In this document: positions 1 to 10,443 of the stretch, piece after piece
Numbering within the stretch: position 1 is the stretch's first letter
How the letters are laid out: each line of letters starts with the position of its first letter
Origin: Neonectria sp. B-13
Taxonomy: Eukaryota; Ascomycota; Sordariomycetes; Hypocreales; Nectriaceae
Assembly (NCBI GenBank): GCA_002682825.1
Contig: NOKP01000012.1
Span: forward strand, 620,001 to 684,000
Reading direction: 5' to 3'
Length of the DNA stretch: 64,000 bases
Notes under the pieces: model-generated
The model's database searches: none
What the model saw: only the letters and a program-made list of their open reading frames with translations
What the model was told of the DNA's origin: nothing
Translations under genes and position numbers: made by a program

Positions 1-1160
1 ATCCGAATCATACTATAGCCCAGCAAGCCCTTGCTAAGCTATATACATAGGCTCTTATATAACCTATATATCAAATTGAAAGAACATCCAAGCCTCATTT
101 CTATACTACAAATTGCAGCTCAAAAGTCTAGCCTAGAGCATATAAAACAGCCTATGATCAACCACTTTAAACCTAAGGAGTTAATCCAATTAGCAGTCTT
201 TAACTATAATATCCTACTACAAAAGGAAATAAAGCTTAATACAGTAACTATCCAATAGATTGCAATAGAACAGCTCTTTCTAGAAAGGCTAGCTCTAAAG
301 CTAGAAAGGAATAGCAATATTACTACTATAGAAAAGGAGTTCCTCAAGAAGCTATACAACCCTATCTATACCTCATGGATCATACAGTTGATAGATAATA
401 TCATTCTGACCAACCTACAGCTGAAGGAGTAATGCATTAGAAACCGAGGGAATCCTACTGTAGTTATCTCTAACATCAGCCACGAAGCTACATAGAGGGA
501 TTTAGCGGAGGGAGTTCTAGGAAGCTAGAGGGGGCAAAAGTCAATAATTAGGTTCAAAATCCAAAGATCTATCCCCCCATTAAGCTCAAGCAAAGGAAAC
601 ACATAACTATTCAGCACAATCGCGGATAAGCAGAAACAGTGGTCCAAACAGTAGTTTCAACAGTGAAACTATAGTATATATAAATAACCATCTCTCATTA
701 AGCTAATAAGTCCAGCCAGCCTTCTTCCCTCTTTCTTAATATACTATAATACAGTATAATACAACCATAATACATTCTGCTTTTACTATTACCTACTGCA
801 TCTTATAACCCAATAGTAAGAAATAGAGCCATAAGGCATATGAAATAGGATACTATTACTCTCTAAATAGAGAGATTAAGCCTACTAAGTATAAGCAGTA
901 GCTTTACTAGGCTAAAATCTACAATCTTAGTAGCTTTAAGTCCAGTTGTACAGTAGTTAGTACTATCCAAATGATACATCTAGCCATATTTGGCTGCTGC
1001 CTGCTCCTAAATGATAAAGGTACTAAAGTTGATAATATTAGCTTTATTAGAGAGGAAAAGGAGTTTCTTAAAAAGCTTGCTAGAAGATTGGAAGCTGGGT
1101 TATACTAGGACAAAGCTATTGCTAACAAATTAACTAGAGATGAATATGCTCTATGGTTCT
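1..1160. repeat. AT-rich degenerate repeat relic
   Basis: Very AT-rich DNA full of TA dinucleotides and TAG/TAA triplets, with only broken reading frames. One frame at about 31-430 stays open except for a single TAG, and another at about 1040-1200 reads as a short charged helical segment. I recognise no transposase or reverse transcriptase motif. The composition is what repeat-induced point mutation leaves behind (known process; not proven here). Probably the remains of a transposable element of unknown class. Confidence 0.6.
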
Positions 1161-1560
1161 GGGAGCTGCTGGGGTGCGTAGAGCTGGTGCGGATGGCCAG
1201 CTAGTGCATTGTGAAATCGGGGGGAAAAGGACCAACAAGGGTAGGATTATGTACTGGGAATAGGGTTAAGGAAAAACTTAGACTGGATGGAAAAGTGTAA
1301 AGGTTGGTTCGACCAGGGTGAGATATTAGGCTTGAAGGGTAGGTATTGGTATATTGTAAGACTTCAACTTGGCGAGCAGTCAGAGAGTGCTCGCCGAGGA
1401 CTCTATATAGTCCTTGTGGGGCTAGGCCCCTAGCCACAGTGGCTGTAGTGGCTTTACTCTGAGGTTGGCCGTGTGGGTCCATCCTCTTACAAAAAGGTAG
1501 ATAGGTTTGGGTCAGATGCAAAGGTTAATAAAGAACTTTAAAACCAATTAGGCTTAAGAT
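1161..1560. other. GC-richer island inside the AT-rich relic
   Basis: A roughly 400-bp stretch of near-normal base composition inside the AT-rich relic. It contains the inverted GGCTAGGCCCCTAGCC-like hairpin around 1430 and a TATATAG element around 1405. An open minus-strand frame (1201-1521) has unconvincing composition. It could be a piece of a long terminal repeat or a younger insertion; no target duplication or terminal repeat was found, so this is only a description. Confidence 0.3.
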
Positions 1561-1689
1561 AAAGAAATTGATGTATAATATAGTAATCATTATACATTAG
1601 GTTCCCTTATAAAGGGGAAATTAATAAGTATATATATATATTAAATAGCTATAGTTTAATATAACTTAATACTATTTAACTATACTAAT

Positions 1690-1870
1690 TACTTAGTATA
1701 TATATTTAGATATAATAGTTCTTAGTAATATATACCTAGAGAAGAAGCTAAAGATTAAACAGTATAAAAGAAAACAGAAAAAACAACAGTCTAATAGGCT
1801 TAATACCTAAGCCTAAGGCAATAATAATAATTAGTATTATTTAAAACAAGGTTAGGTTAATTGCTAGATA
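1690..1870. repeat. dispersed AT-rich repeat, copy A
   Basis: Segment clearly similar to 20480-20690 in the same orientation. Both share the order 'ATAATAGTTCTTAGTA', 'AACAGTATAAAA', 'AAAACAGAAAAAA', 'TAATAGGCTTAATACC' and 'AAGCCTAAGG' with small substitutions, mostly transitions. This is a dispersed, decayed repeat family; the element class is unknown. Confidence 0.7.
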
Positions 1871-2228
1871 ATATATACTCCTAATATAAGAGGGTTCTAA
1901 ACTATTACTAACTACTATCCAAAGGCCCTTTAAACCCAATCCTATCCTAATCTGGCTTAGCTTACCTCTCTAATACTCCTAGGGGATAACTAAACACTGA
2001 GGAAACCCCTTAAGAAGAGAAAACCCTATGCCCCTAATTGGTCCTACTGCTAGGCCCAGATAGGCAACTCAGACTCATTGGCGAATCAACAACAAGTAAA
2101 CATTTCCGGTGTAATAGCATGCTACTGCCAGGCCAGTTGGTTTTCTACAGCCACGTAATACAGTATCACATGACTGCTTGGACTAGTCCCTATTGACCCA
2201 AGGGGGGGGGTTCCTTCCTAGGAAGGTC

Positions 2229-2307
2229 GATTCCGGCTGGGTTTGAACCAACGACCCCTCGCTTGCGCGGGGGGATTCTAAGTGTGTAACCACTACGCCA
2301 TGGAACT
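2229..2307 (-). pseudogene. tRNA-like sequence, degenerate
   Basis: On the minus strand the segment has a T-arm (GTTGG, TTCAAAC loop, CCAGC), a D-arm (GCGTAGTGGTTACACAC) and an acceptor pair AGTTCCA/CGGAATC. The acceptor would be perfect as GGTTCCG, and the second half of the D stem would be perfect as ACGC, so G-to-A changes explain the mismatches. The anticodon region is about six bases too long and folds as CCCC/GGGG instead of a normal seven-base loop, so no anticodon is assigned. It lies within AT-rich decayed DNA. It may be a dead tRNA gene or the head of a tRNA-derived SINE. Confidence 0.4.
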
Positions 2308-2825
2308 ATAATTAGTATTATAAAAGATAAAGATTTAATTTATTGAGAGAACTAGATACTATTTTGCTATGTTCTGCATTTAATATATCAACTGCGTACT
2401 TCACAATATCGTTCTAAGATGCGGCACCCTCGCACTCCGAGGCCAGGGGACTTTGGGTGGGGAAGAGCTGAACTTACCCTGTACCGATCACAGGATTCCT
2501 AGGGAGTGCATAAACCTCTGATCCCATACATATAAACGACGTAGAGGCCCATTTACCATCATCGCTGATCCGGCCCTGGGACGCAATGGGCATTCAGCCG
2601 CTGTAAGACAAAATTTCCGCAATACTCACAATAATTTCAGTTAAATTCAACGTTGAAGTGTTTACGCAAGAGAACGAAGCTGACAATAAAGGACAGCATC
2701 ATACCACACGAGAACTATTTTGGGTGCGATTGAGAGAAGACGCGAGTCGTGGGGCACACGAAGCAACATCATCCGTCATGTGTGTTGGGCCCGCGATGCC
2801 ACATCTCACGGGTATTATTACTCTT

Positions 2826-3560
2826 CCCATTCGACCGTCTGGCTCGCATTATCACCAGTTCCCCCGGCACCAAAATCTGAGAAGGGATAAGCGGCCTTCA
2901 GCTCTACTCTAGCACTTGGACAGTGTCCCGGAGGAAATGCCCAAACCCTACACTCAAAATGTGGTGGGAAAGGCGGCCAGCCAATTCTGCGTGAAAGCCA
3001 CGTCAGGGCTGGCGTCACTGTGGCGGGACGAGTTCGCAACAGAGTCCTCGAGGTTGTACAAGGCGGGCTTCAGATCAACACCTTGCACAGCTCATAACTA
3101 CTCCAAACTACAGATGAAATATTTGCTTTGGCCAATAGACTCGGTAAAATGGGTGACTCTATTGCAGTGACGTGTGAGGACGCAGCCGAGGCAATGCCAG
3201 CGTCACTACAATGGATGCTGGTGAGTCGGCCTGTCAATATCCTTGTTTTTCAACTGATTGCCTAGCTGTGAACTACTGTCCTACTACGCACTTACCCAAG
3301 AACCTAGCTATACGGGTTGGGATACTCTGTGCAGCCTCCGAAGAACTCCGCACAATATCGGCAACTACATTTCACCATTTCGGCGTCATTTGGATCGCCT
3401 ATATCGTCCAGAAGCCATCGAGACATGGGTCGGTTGCCTTTGGACACCCAAATCAGAGATTCCTTACTCAGTCTGGTCTAGCTTACACAATACTATGAGA
3501 GATATCATCATCGGCGATCTTGTAAGTCGCTCATGTATAGTAGTAAAGTTATACTGACTA
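2826..3560 (+). pseudogene. decayed protein-coding gene, unrecognised
   Basis: One plus-strand frame reads as plausible protein from about 2826 to 3220, interrupted by two TAA codons (near 2888 and 3094) where CAA would restore glutamine. It contains segments such as GQCPGGNAQTLHS, NRVLEVVQGGLQINTL and LANRLGKMGDSIAVT. A GTGAGT donor near 3220 and a TGCCTAG acceptor near 3264 resemble an intron, after which a second open stretch (RRHLDRLYRPEAIETW) runs to about 3525. The phase across that junction does not fit cleanly. The length, helix-rich C-terminal part and decay suggest a former nuclear gene, perhaps a regulator, but I do not recognise the family. A minus-strand frame (2818-3039) covers part of it and seems less likely. 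Confidence 0.35.
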
Positions 3561-4662
3561 TAAAGGTTACCCTGGGCGTACTGAAGCTAGAAGAAATGCC
3601 ATACAGCCATTACCACTTAGAACATACACGAGATATATCTATCTAGCAATTCTTATATCCCAATACTACTTTCATTTGAACTCCAGTAACCCTTTCCCCT
3701 GCCGTGGAGCTTCATTAGGTGATTGTGCTCGGGATCCAAAGGTGGTCAGTGTCTGGACTCAGGTGCTTGAGAGTGCACACACATACCTTGAACTTTGGGT
3801 GGCCCGTTCGCTTGGTCAGGAACCGACACGTCCTTTTTCCTTCCCCGTCACCACACGTAGGGCCCTGAGTTGAATAGACGCCACAAACGACAATGGGCAG
3901 CCACAAGACAGCCCACTACCATGAAGAGCAGCAATGGACAGCCAACGTGTCATTAACCCACAATAAGCAATAGCATGTGTACGGCGAAAATTGCCACTGA
4001 AAGGATGCCACCTTTAAAGCTGTGTCTAGGTCAGCGTGTCTGACTCAGAGACGGGAATGACCATACGGTCTGTCCCATCGCCGTCTGTTGGAGCTCCAGT
4101 TTGTCTCTAAAACAAACGCTCTGCTTGTAAGAAGCGGAGACGAAGGTGGCTGTCGTAGAGAGAACGACCACCAGTCACTAGCTATTGTGGTTCATCCAAC
4201 CACAGCCCATACATGTTCCATGGCCCTACACCTTGACCAGCACCAGCCCATGTCGGTCTGAAAGAACTAGAGTCACTGCAACGATGAGAACAAAGAAGTC
4301 GTCACAAGAGAGGAACATAAAAGGGGAAGGACGAGAGTATAATAGGAACAAGCTTGGATGTACATTGGGCATTTTAGAGTTCTTCCACACACACCTTCAC
4401 ATCTTTGTTGTTCTGGTCCATCGTCATCTGGCTTGCCTCTAGAACAACCCTCTTGTAAGAAGGACTCAGAGGAAAAGCTGGTCGTCCAGTCATCAAGTGG
4501 CGTCCTCAACCCCCCTTTGTATTGTTTTTACACTTGGCGAGCCACTGTACGTTGAACCTTTCACTATGTTCTCACTTTACATTGAAACTTTGCCACAAGA
4601 TCGCTAGTTTGGGCACTTCGGCGCTTCAGGAAATTTATGCTAACTGGTATATATAGCACACC
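3561..4662. other. intergenic, nothing recognised
   Basis: About 1.1 kb of mixed composition upstream of the protease-like gene. It has several short overlapping frames on both strands (for example 4185-4442 and 4273-4509) without conserved motifs. A weak TATATA sequence lies at about 4650, just before the next start codon. Confidence 0.5.
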
Positions 4663-6411
4663 ATGTCGCGCTCCTCCACACCAACAACCCCCATCCAATT
4701 CTTGCAGTGGATACCTCCTCCCACCAGACCCGATTATATTAGTACCTCGAGTGAACCATCCCTTACTCTCCTGTCTGATTCAGGCGTCGGACGCAAGATG
4801 GAGGAGCCTTTACCGTCCCCACCGAGCGCTGAGGAGCAGTGGCAATACTACCATGGCCTGCCTAGTCGACCCAAACTGGTAGCACGATCCAGCTTGCATC
4901 AGTGGGAAGGCCAGCGTGGACCGTGGCCGACATACAAAATGCTCAGTCCTGCCGGAAAACACATCATCGTCGACCTTTGGAATGATTCCGCTGGTCCCCT
5001 CCGACGGGAAATTCTCCAGGTACTCGAGGCGGTGAATTGGACCTCCATCGACATCTTGCGTATCGGTGTCGACCCCGACAGTCTTTTCGACGAGACCAAT
5101 GAGGAGGCCCATGAGCATGCAATCACCTTCTTCATCTCAGTGGCACCAAACTCGACATCGTTTCGCCAAGGTTATCCTATCGTCATGCAGTGCCGGCAGA
5201 TCCTGCGGCGTCATGGTATCGACGACATCCACTGCGAGATGAAGGAATCCGAAGTATTCTCTTGTGCTTCCCCAGAGACAGCGCCACCAGCCGCTCCCAA
5301 GCTGCTTACCGAACCTGCGCACCCGCCCTTGAACGAGAAGCACCGAGCAATGGCCTCCGTGTACCTTGGTGCCTCCATTGCACCTTCGAATCAGCCGTCT
5401 CGCCGAGGGACCAAGGGCCTGTATCTGCGCCAGAAGGACACTGGGAAAATCCTGGCTGTGACATGCCGACATGTCATTTTCGGAGACACGTTTCCCAATC
5501 AGGAGTATCAGCATCGACAAAATGACGCCACGCCGCGACGAACAGTGGTTCAACCTGCTGACGAGACACTAGAACGTATGAAGCAACGAGTTCTAAAGGA
5601 CATCAAGTTTGTAAGAATGGCGATTCACAGCATTCAATCGTCCAACAAGCCCGATGGGATGAAACACGGCGACCTCGAGCAACAAGAGGTCTCTCTGAGA
5701 TGTCACCAACAATGGCAGGAAACCCTCGATGGCCTCACAGACCCAGCCATGCGCATCATCGGCCACGTCATCTTCTCCCCTGCTTTCGGACTTGGCAAAA
5801 CCGATTCTGGCGGGCTGCGATTGAGAGACTGGGCACTCATTGAAATACACCCTGGGAAGCATGAGCCGGCCTTGAAATTACTTCAAAACGAGATCATGCT
5901 TGACGAGTCGGACAACCACAAACTTCTGGACGTTCAGAGCGACGAGGCCCCCACCATTACGACGTCCTTGGCAGACGAGATCAAAGTGAACCACAAGGTG
6001 AGGCTGCATGGGACCATTTCTGAGCAGGAAATGAAGCGTCCCAAAACCTCAAATCATGCTGACGATCCAACCATCATGGTGGCCAAATTCGGCGCCGTGA
6101 GCTTTTTCACTGTTGGCTTTACAAATGCTATCAAGTCTGTAACACGAAGACCTTCCTCGAATCTTGAGTTGATTTCGGAAGAATGGTGTATAGTGGGACA
6201 CAAGAGATTTGAGGGGATGGGAAGAGAACATTTCAGTTGGCCTGGTGACTCTGGTGCTTGTGTGTGGGATGTTGAAGGGCGCATCGGGGGGATTATTACC
6301 GGCGGGGGAGGCAATCGGAACACGGGAGCGCATGATGTAACTTATGCTACTCCTATCGAGTGGCTCCTGGACGATGTGAAGGGTTATGGGTTTAATGTTG
6401 AGCTACTTTAA
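4663..6411 (+). CDS. orphan trypsin-like serine protease-fold protein
   Basis: Single-exon protein of 582 residues, function unproven. The C-terminal half carries the three landmarks of a chymotrypsin-fold protease in the right order: His270 in TCRHVIF, Asp389 in LRDWALIEI and Ser530 in PGDSGACVWD, followed by GGIITGGGG and a closing 'TYATPIEWLLDDV' strand/helix. There is no signal peptide, so an intracellular role is likely. The N-terminal 200 residues contain a separate alpha/beta-looking domain (about 95-205) seen in hypothetical fungal proteins; I cannot name it. The start is the first ATG after a TATATA sequence. Base composition is normal and the gene looks intact despite AT-rich relics on both sides. 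A non-proteolytic pseudo-protease is unlikely because the triad is complete. Confidence 0.75.
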   Translation: MSRSSTPTTPIQFLQWIPPPTRPDYISTSSEPSLTLLSDSGVGRKMEEPLPSPPSAEEQWQYYHGLPSRPKLVARSSLHQWEGQRGPWPTYKMLSPAGKHIIVDLWNDSAGPLRREILQVLEAVNWTSIDILRIGVDPDSLFDETNEEAHEHAITFFISVAPNSTSFRQGYPIVMQCRQILRRHGIDDIHCEMKESEVFSCASPETAPPAAPKLLTEPAHPPLNEKHRAMASVYLGASIAPSNQPSRRGTKGLYLRQKDTGKILAVTCRHVIFGDTFPNQEYQHRQNDATPRRTVVQPADETLERMKQRVLKDIKFVRMAIHSIQSSNKPDGMKHGDLEQQEVSLRCHQQWQETLDGLTDPAMRIIGHVIFSPAFGLGKTDSGGLRLRDWALIEIHPGKHEPALKLLQNEIMLDESDNHKLLDVQSDEAPTITTSLADEIKVNHKVRLHGTISEQEMKRPKTSNHADDPTIMVAKFGAVSFFTVGFTNAIKSVTRRPSSNLELISEEWCIVGHKRFEGMGREHFSWPGDSGACVWDVEGRIGGIITGGGGNRNTGAHDVTYATPIEWLLDDVKGYGFNVELL

Positions 6412-8370
6412 GTAGAGTGGTTAGAGCCTATTAAAGTCTAGATTACAGCTGTGGTTGGGCCTGGGATGCGCGGGCTTTTGTGAAAGTTTTCCCAAGTTTG
6501 AAAAAGAGATAAGGCCCTTTTTGTGAGATACCGCAACCCTTACACTGACGATGATTTGGTCAAGGCATGTTTCGAACGGCAGCAAACACGAATATTGACT
6601 TCTGGCATGGTTTAATGCTTGCTCTGAAAGAGGATGGGCAGTCACTGGACCCGGTCACTCTCGAAACCCTGGGCTGGTATGATCTTGAGGGTCAGGTTCT
6701 TTCGCCTGTCTTTACTACCTACCCAAAGGCGTATCCCAAAACTAGTGAATTGCTGGGTTTTGGTTATCAAGCTGGAGGTATTAGGCAGTATGTTTCTATG
6801 GAACTCGTGTTTTATGCACTCTCAACTGATGGCAAGAAGACTCATGAGGTATAGTTCAAGATGCTACATGCTGGCTTTATTCCTGATTTCAGCTTTACAA
6901 AAGGTTGGATTATCCTCCCTCTTAGTCTACTTAAGGCTGATTTGGAGTAGATCAAGCAGTATTAGACATACTAGGTATAGGATTAAAAAAAGATTCTACT
7001 TTACTATTATCTTAAGATATAATACTAAGTAGGAAATTGTCATATGAGTAAAGGCAAAGACTAATTCTAGGGCTATATAGTAGGAATATATTAGAAAGAT
7101 AGTAAGCTAATATTTAATATTACTATAGCTAATAATAATACCTTTTATTAGTTCCCTAAGATATTGTATTAGGGCCAGCAGACATTAAAGTCCGGATAAG
7201 GTATAGGCATTATAGTGTTTTTACTGGCTAGTAACCTCTTTCAACAATTGGTCCAAATTAGCTAAGATTAAAAGAGAGATAGAGACTAATAAGGTCTATC
7301 AAGGAAGTAAGCAAGAACATCAGCTTAAGCAATGAATTTGAGAGCTATGATTGTCCAATTTTTGGCCAGATTTGAGTGATTCTATTGATCTTTAGACCCT
7401 TATTGTAATAGTCTTAATGGTATTATGATTGCAGTCAAGTTGACTGACTTTTCCCCTGCCTACTGGAAAGCTGAAAGGACAGATCGTGTCTCTTCCCCTG
7501 CTGTGACCGCAGCGAAGTTGGTTGGGTGTCCACAGCCTCGTTAGCTGTCACAGAGTCACACCCGCCAAACACAATATATATTTATATAGATATTTTCCTA
7601 TAATTGTATTCATTTATAGGTCCTATTTTAAGATACTAGTTTAATCTTAAAGACTTTTGGAATATCTTACTCCATTATAAATAGGACACTGGCAAAGAAG
7701 AGTCAAAGTAGGTTAGGCCAACCAGCCAGTTAGAAGAGCCATGCTTTTTGCCAACATCAGTGTCTTCACCGGAAGGGGATAGCATCTGGTTGTAGGCATC
7801 AATTGTCTCGATGAGATGCGCTAAGATCTTGCCATTTTCAGAGCCCAAAGGGTCTTAGACGGGCCGATTGGCGTTATTCATCTCCCCGTAAGATCTCACT
7901 GTGGATTCTATTGACAATACTGACATTAAAGAGTTCCTTGACCGCCGAGAGCTTGGGGGAAATATTGGTTCAGCTCAGCCCGCTCAGAAACCGCTGCCCT
8001 AGCAGACAGCTTATACAGTAGAGTTAGAAAAGTGAAAAGACAGAATAGGCAATGAATTATCAGGAATATCCATTCTCTGCAAGCACTTGACAATGCTATT
8101 TGATTTAGATATTCATACTCTAACGAGATAGTGTATACAAACCGCTTAGTGATATAGATGTCGCTAAAGTTGTTAGCGTCTTCCTCATTCAGGATATGCT
8201 TAGCCTCTATATAGTAGCCATTCAACTCTTCTACTCTAGGAGGCAAAATTGGTAAGAAGGTAATATAGCCTTATCCTAATCTCTATCAACTGAACGTCGA
8301 CTTTGATACCTAAAATGTCGCGGGTAAGACGGCCATCGTCACCAGAGGTAGACAGCTTTCCCCCAGCCTA
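6412..8370. other. AT-rich decayed region
   Basis: Two kilobases with no intact gene. A 95-codon plus frame at 6567-6854 looks protein-like but matches nothing I know. 6900-7200 and 7560-7680 are AT-rich with many TAG/TAA codons, like 1-1160. On the minus strand, 7690-8246 holds two partly open frames (for example EELNGYYIEAKHILNEEDA and KILAHLIETIDAYNQML) separated by stops and a shift, suggesting a decayed gene of unknown family. Confidence 0.5.
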
Positions 8371-8382
8371 TATTGAACCGCA

Positions 8383-8690
8383 GTGACTTTCCTAATCACT
8401 GCAGGGGCCAGCGGTCTTGGTGAGGCCTATGTTCGGGCACTTAGTGCAGCTAGGTGAGTAAACTAAGTGCAAATAGCTGGTGACATGACACTGCTGACTT
8501 CAGGGCAGCGGGACAGTCATCATCGGCGATAGGAACCCCAGTGCTGAGGAGAAGCTGTCGGCCGAACTATCAGGGCACGCGGCCCCAGTGATGCTCGTAT
8601 TTCTCTCAAGTGTGCGCTGATCCAGGAGATCCAGGCTGACCAAATAAAGGCCGATCCCGTTGAATTGGGGTTGTTTTGTAGAGCTAACGG
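8383..8690 (+). pseudogene. short-chain dehydrogenase (SDR) 5' fragment
   Basis: The plus strand encodes the first Rossmann strand and glycine loop of an SDR: VTFLITAGASGLGEAYVRAL, where TAGASGLG corresponds to TGxxxGxG. A GTGAGT donor follows at 8455 and a CTGACTTCAG acceptor ends at 8503. The next strand reads GTVIIGDRNPSAEEKL, the expected beta-2/acidic position of an SDR. The phase across the intron is off by one, and a stop or shift follows near 8620; another frame then gives about 25 plausible residues. The catalytic Tyr-Lys half is missing. This is a truncated, broken SDR gene lying tail-to-tail with the bZIP gene. Confidence 0.6.
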
Positions 8691-8739
8691 CCAGTAACAA
8701 GATAGTCTCGAGTAGCCAACACACTGTAGCAACTCAACT

Positions 8740-9796
8740 TTATTGGGGGTCGACGATTGCATATAGGTCGGGTCGAGGTTGCAAATGGCGATGTCCAAAT
8801 GTGAGTTTTTGCAGCCCTCGCTTCTGCCGCCACATATTAGTCGCCTCCTGCAGCTCGACACATCCATCCAGCAGCCATCCCCATTTCCGTAAGAAAGGTT
8901 CGGTTACCTCCCAGCTAGACAGCGACCACGGCTCTCCCCACACGATGAGTGCCGCCGACTCGATGCCCGCCGCAGCGCCCACATCAACCACATCGCGACA
9001 CATGTCGTCCTCGTCCACGTATTCCTCACCATGCTCCAGCACAGCTCTCAGGAAATTGTCCCGCATCTGCGGGCACGGGAAGAAGTCGATCCAGGGATGG
9101 TGCTCCACGGCCGCCTGCAGCGCCGTGGGCCGCATGTTAGGCGAGCAGTTTGCAGCCACTAGAGCCCTCCGGCCAGTTCCGCACTCGTTGAAGGGGGATA
9201 CAGCTTCGTATTCCAGCCAGGCGTTGTCGAAGCCGAGTATTTGTGCGTTACGGGCGAAGGCGTGGAAGACATTGAACCGCGCGATCTCCGTCAGGTGCGC
9301 CGGGTTGAGCCAGCCGAGTCGGTACAATCTGCGGGCTTCCTCGGCCCGCCGAATTAGCATATCGCGGGTTGCGGGCCGGCCGAGTAGACAGGGAGGCTCG
9401 AGGCCATCCTTAGCGTTGATTTCTCGACGAGTGTTATAGTGTAATAACTGGTTGTGCGTTTGGTCATGTATGCTGGCGTTCTTTGCTCCCGAAGAGGCAT
9501 GTTGTAAAGCTGTGTTTGGCGCTGGACAATGGGGCTGCTGGCCCGCCTGTCTTCTCCCTGTTGAGTAGCCAAGGTCAATGTTGAGTGGTTGAAGACATTT
9601 CCTCAACTCTAGACCGGAAAATCAGTGACGTACGTGTAGCCCTTTGGTTTAGTCTATTTTGTAGCGTCCTCCTCTCTGCTGCCCCCGCCTTTCCCGTCCA
9701 ATCCTCTGCCGCGTTCCGGGCTTCCGCAAGCTGGGTGGAAGGCTGAACGGAAATTCCCACATGATGTGTTGCGTCATGTCCAAACATGTCGAACAA
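8740..9796 (-). CDS. bZIP transcription factor with DUF3425 domain
   Basis: Nuclear regulator of the fungal bZIP/DUF3425 type. The N-terminal exon (9796 down to about 9634) carries the basic region ERRTLQNRLNQRATR, keeping the N-x7-R spacing. The long C-terminal exon (about 9608 to 8740) carries DUF3425, with landmarks NVFHAFARNAQILGF, HHPWIDFFPCPQMRDNFL and a Trp-rich end (WGEPWSLSSWEVTEPFL). The two parts are offset by one base. A 25-nt segment (9633-9609) with a GTACGT donor, CTGAT and a TAG acceptor would restore the frame and give 343 residues, but that is far below normal intron size; a one-base indel is the alternative. The leucine zipper is minimal, as is common in this family. A CGGGCCCCG site lies about 255 bp upstream. 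Confidence 0.7.
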
Positions 9797-10051
9797 GGCG
9801 GTGACGAATAGCGGTTAGACTTTTCGGGTGCTGATGATCGTTGACCGAAGACGGGAGAACCAATCCTTATATGCAGTCTGCTGACAGGAGACGACATCGT
9901 TGCGATCGGTCTGGAGCTAAAAGACGTCAGCAGAGTGCATTAGCGCTAAACTAGTCCACATCACCTAGGGCCCCATGTGCAAGGTAGGTTGCAAGTACAA
10001 GTAATACCTGGACAAGCTTACAAGGAAACACCTCGACTGGAGCGATTATAC

Positions 10052-10060
10052 CGGGCCCCG
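10052..10060 (+). promoter_or_regulatory. CGGGCCCCG motif, site 1
   Basis: One of five copies of this 9-mer in the window, in the context ACCGGGCCCCGGGTT. It lies about 255 bp upstream of the divergently placed bZIP start at 9796. The role as an operator is inferred only from recurrence in upstream regions. Confidence 0.35.
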
Positions 10061-10443
10061 GGTTGACCTGTAATAGCGAATCCTGCCTGCGAGCCTGGAG
10101 GTCATTAACTTTGTTACATTCCCTGCATACCGCCAGCCCTGTCACTCATCGAGCATTGCAGTACAGAGTACTACAGTACGAAGTAAACGTGGAGAAAATC
10201 CGTTGCGGAGCGGAGCAAGCGAGCGCGAAGCCTGTTTGAACAAGTACGGCAGAACCAGCCCCTCTTTGCTGTCTGCCTGCAGCAAATATCCAGTCAGGAG
10301 GCTGTCCCGCGCCAGCTTTCCTTCTTTCCAAGCCAAATACGAAGAATAACGCAACCGCATCTAATCTCAACAATTCTCACAGCCTTGTAAAGCACACAAA
10401 TAAAACAAAACAAAATGCCAATTCGGCCAATTGTAGATATATG

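Noticed and set aside
1..1160. Edge of a giant fungal transposon (Starship-like) with a tyrosine recombinase
   Set aside because: No recombinase motif, target duplication or terminal repeat could be seen in the decayed AT-rich DNA.
5137..5553. 138-codon minus-strand frame inside the protease-like gene
   Set aside because: Antisense to the intact 582-codon frame; no family features.
8660..9439. 259-codon plus-strand frame opposite the bZIP/DUF3425 gene
   Set aside because: Ser/Arg/Pro-rich composition typical of an antisense shadow; the minus strand carries clear DUF3425 motifs.
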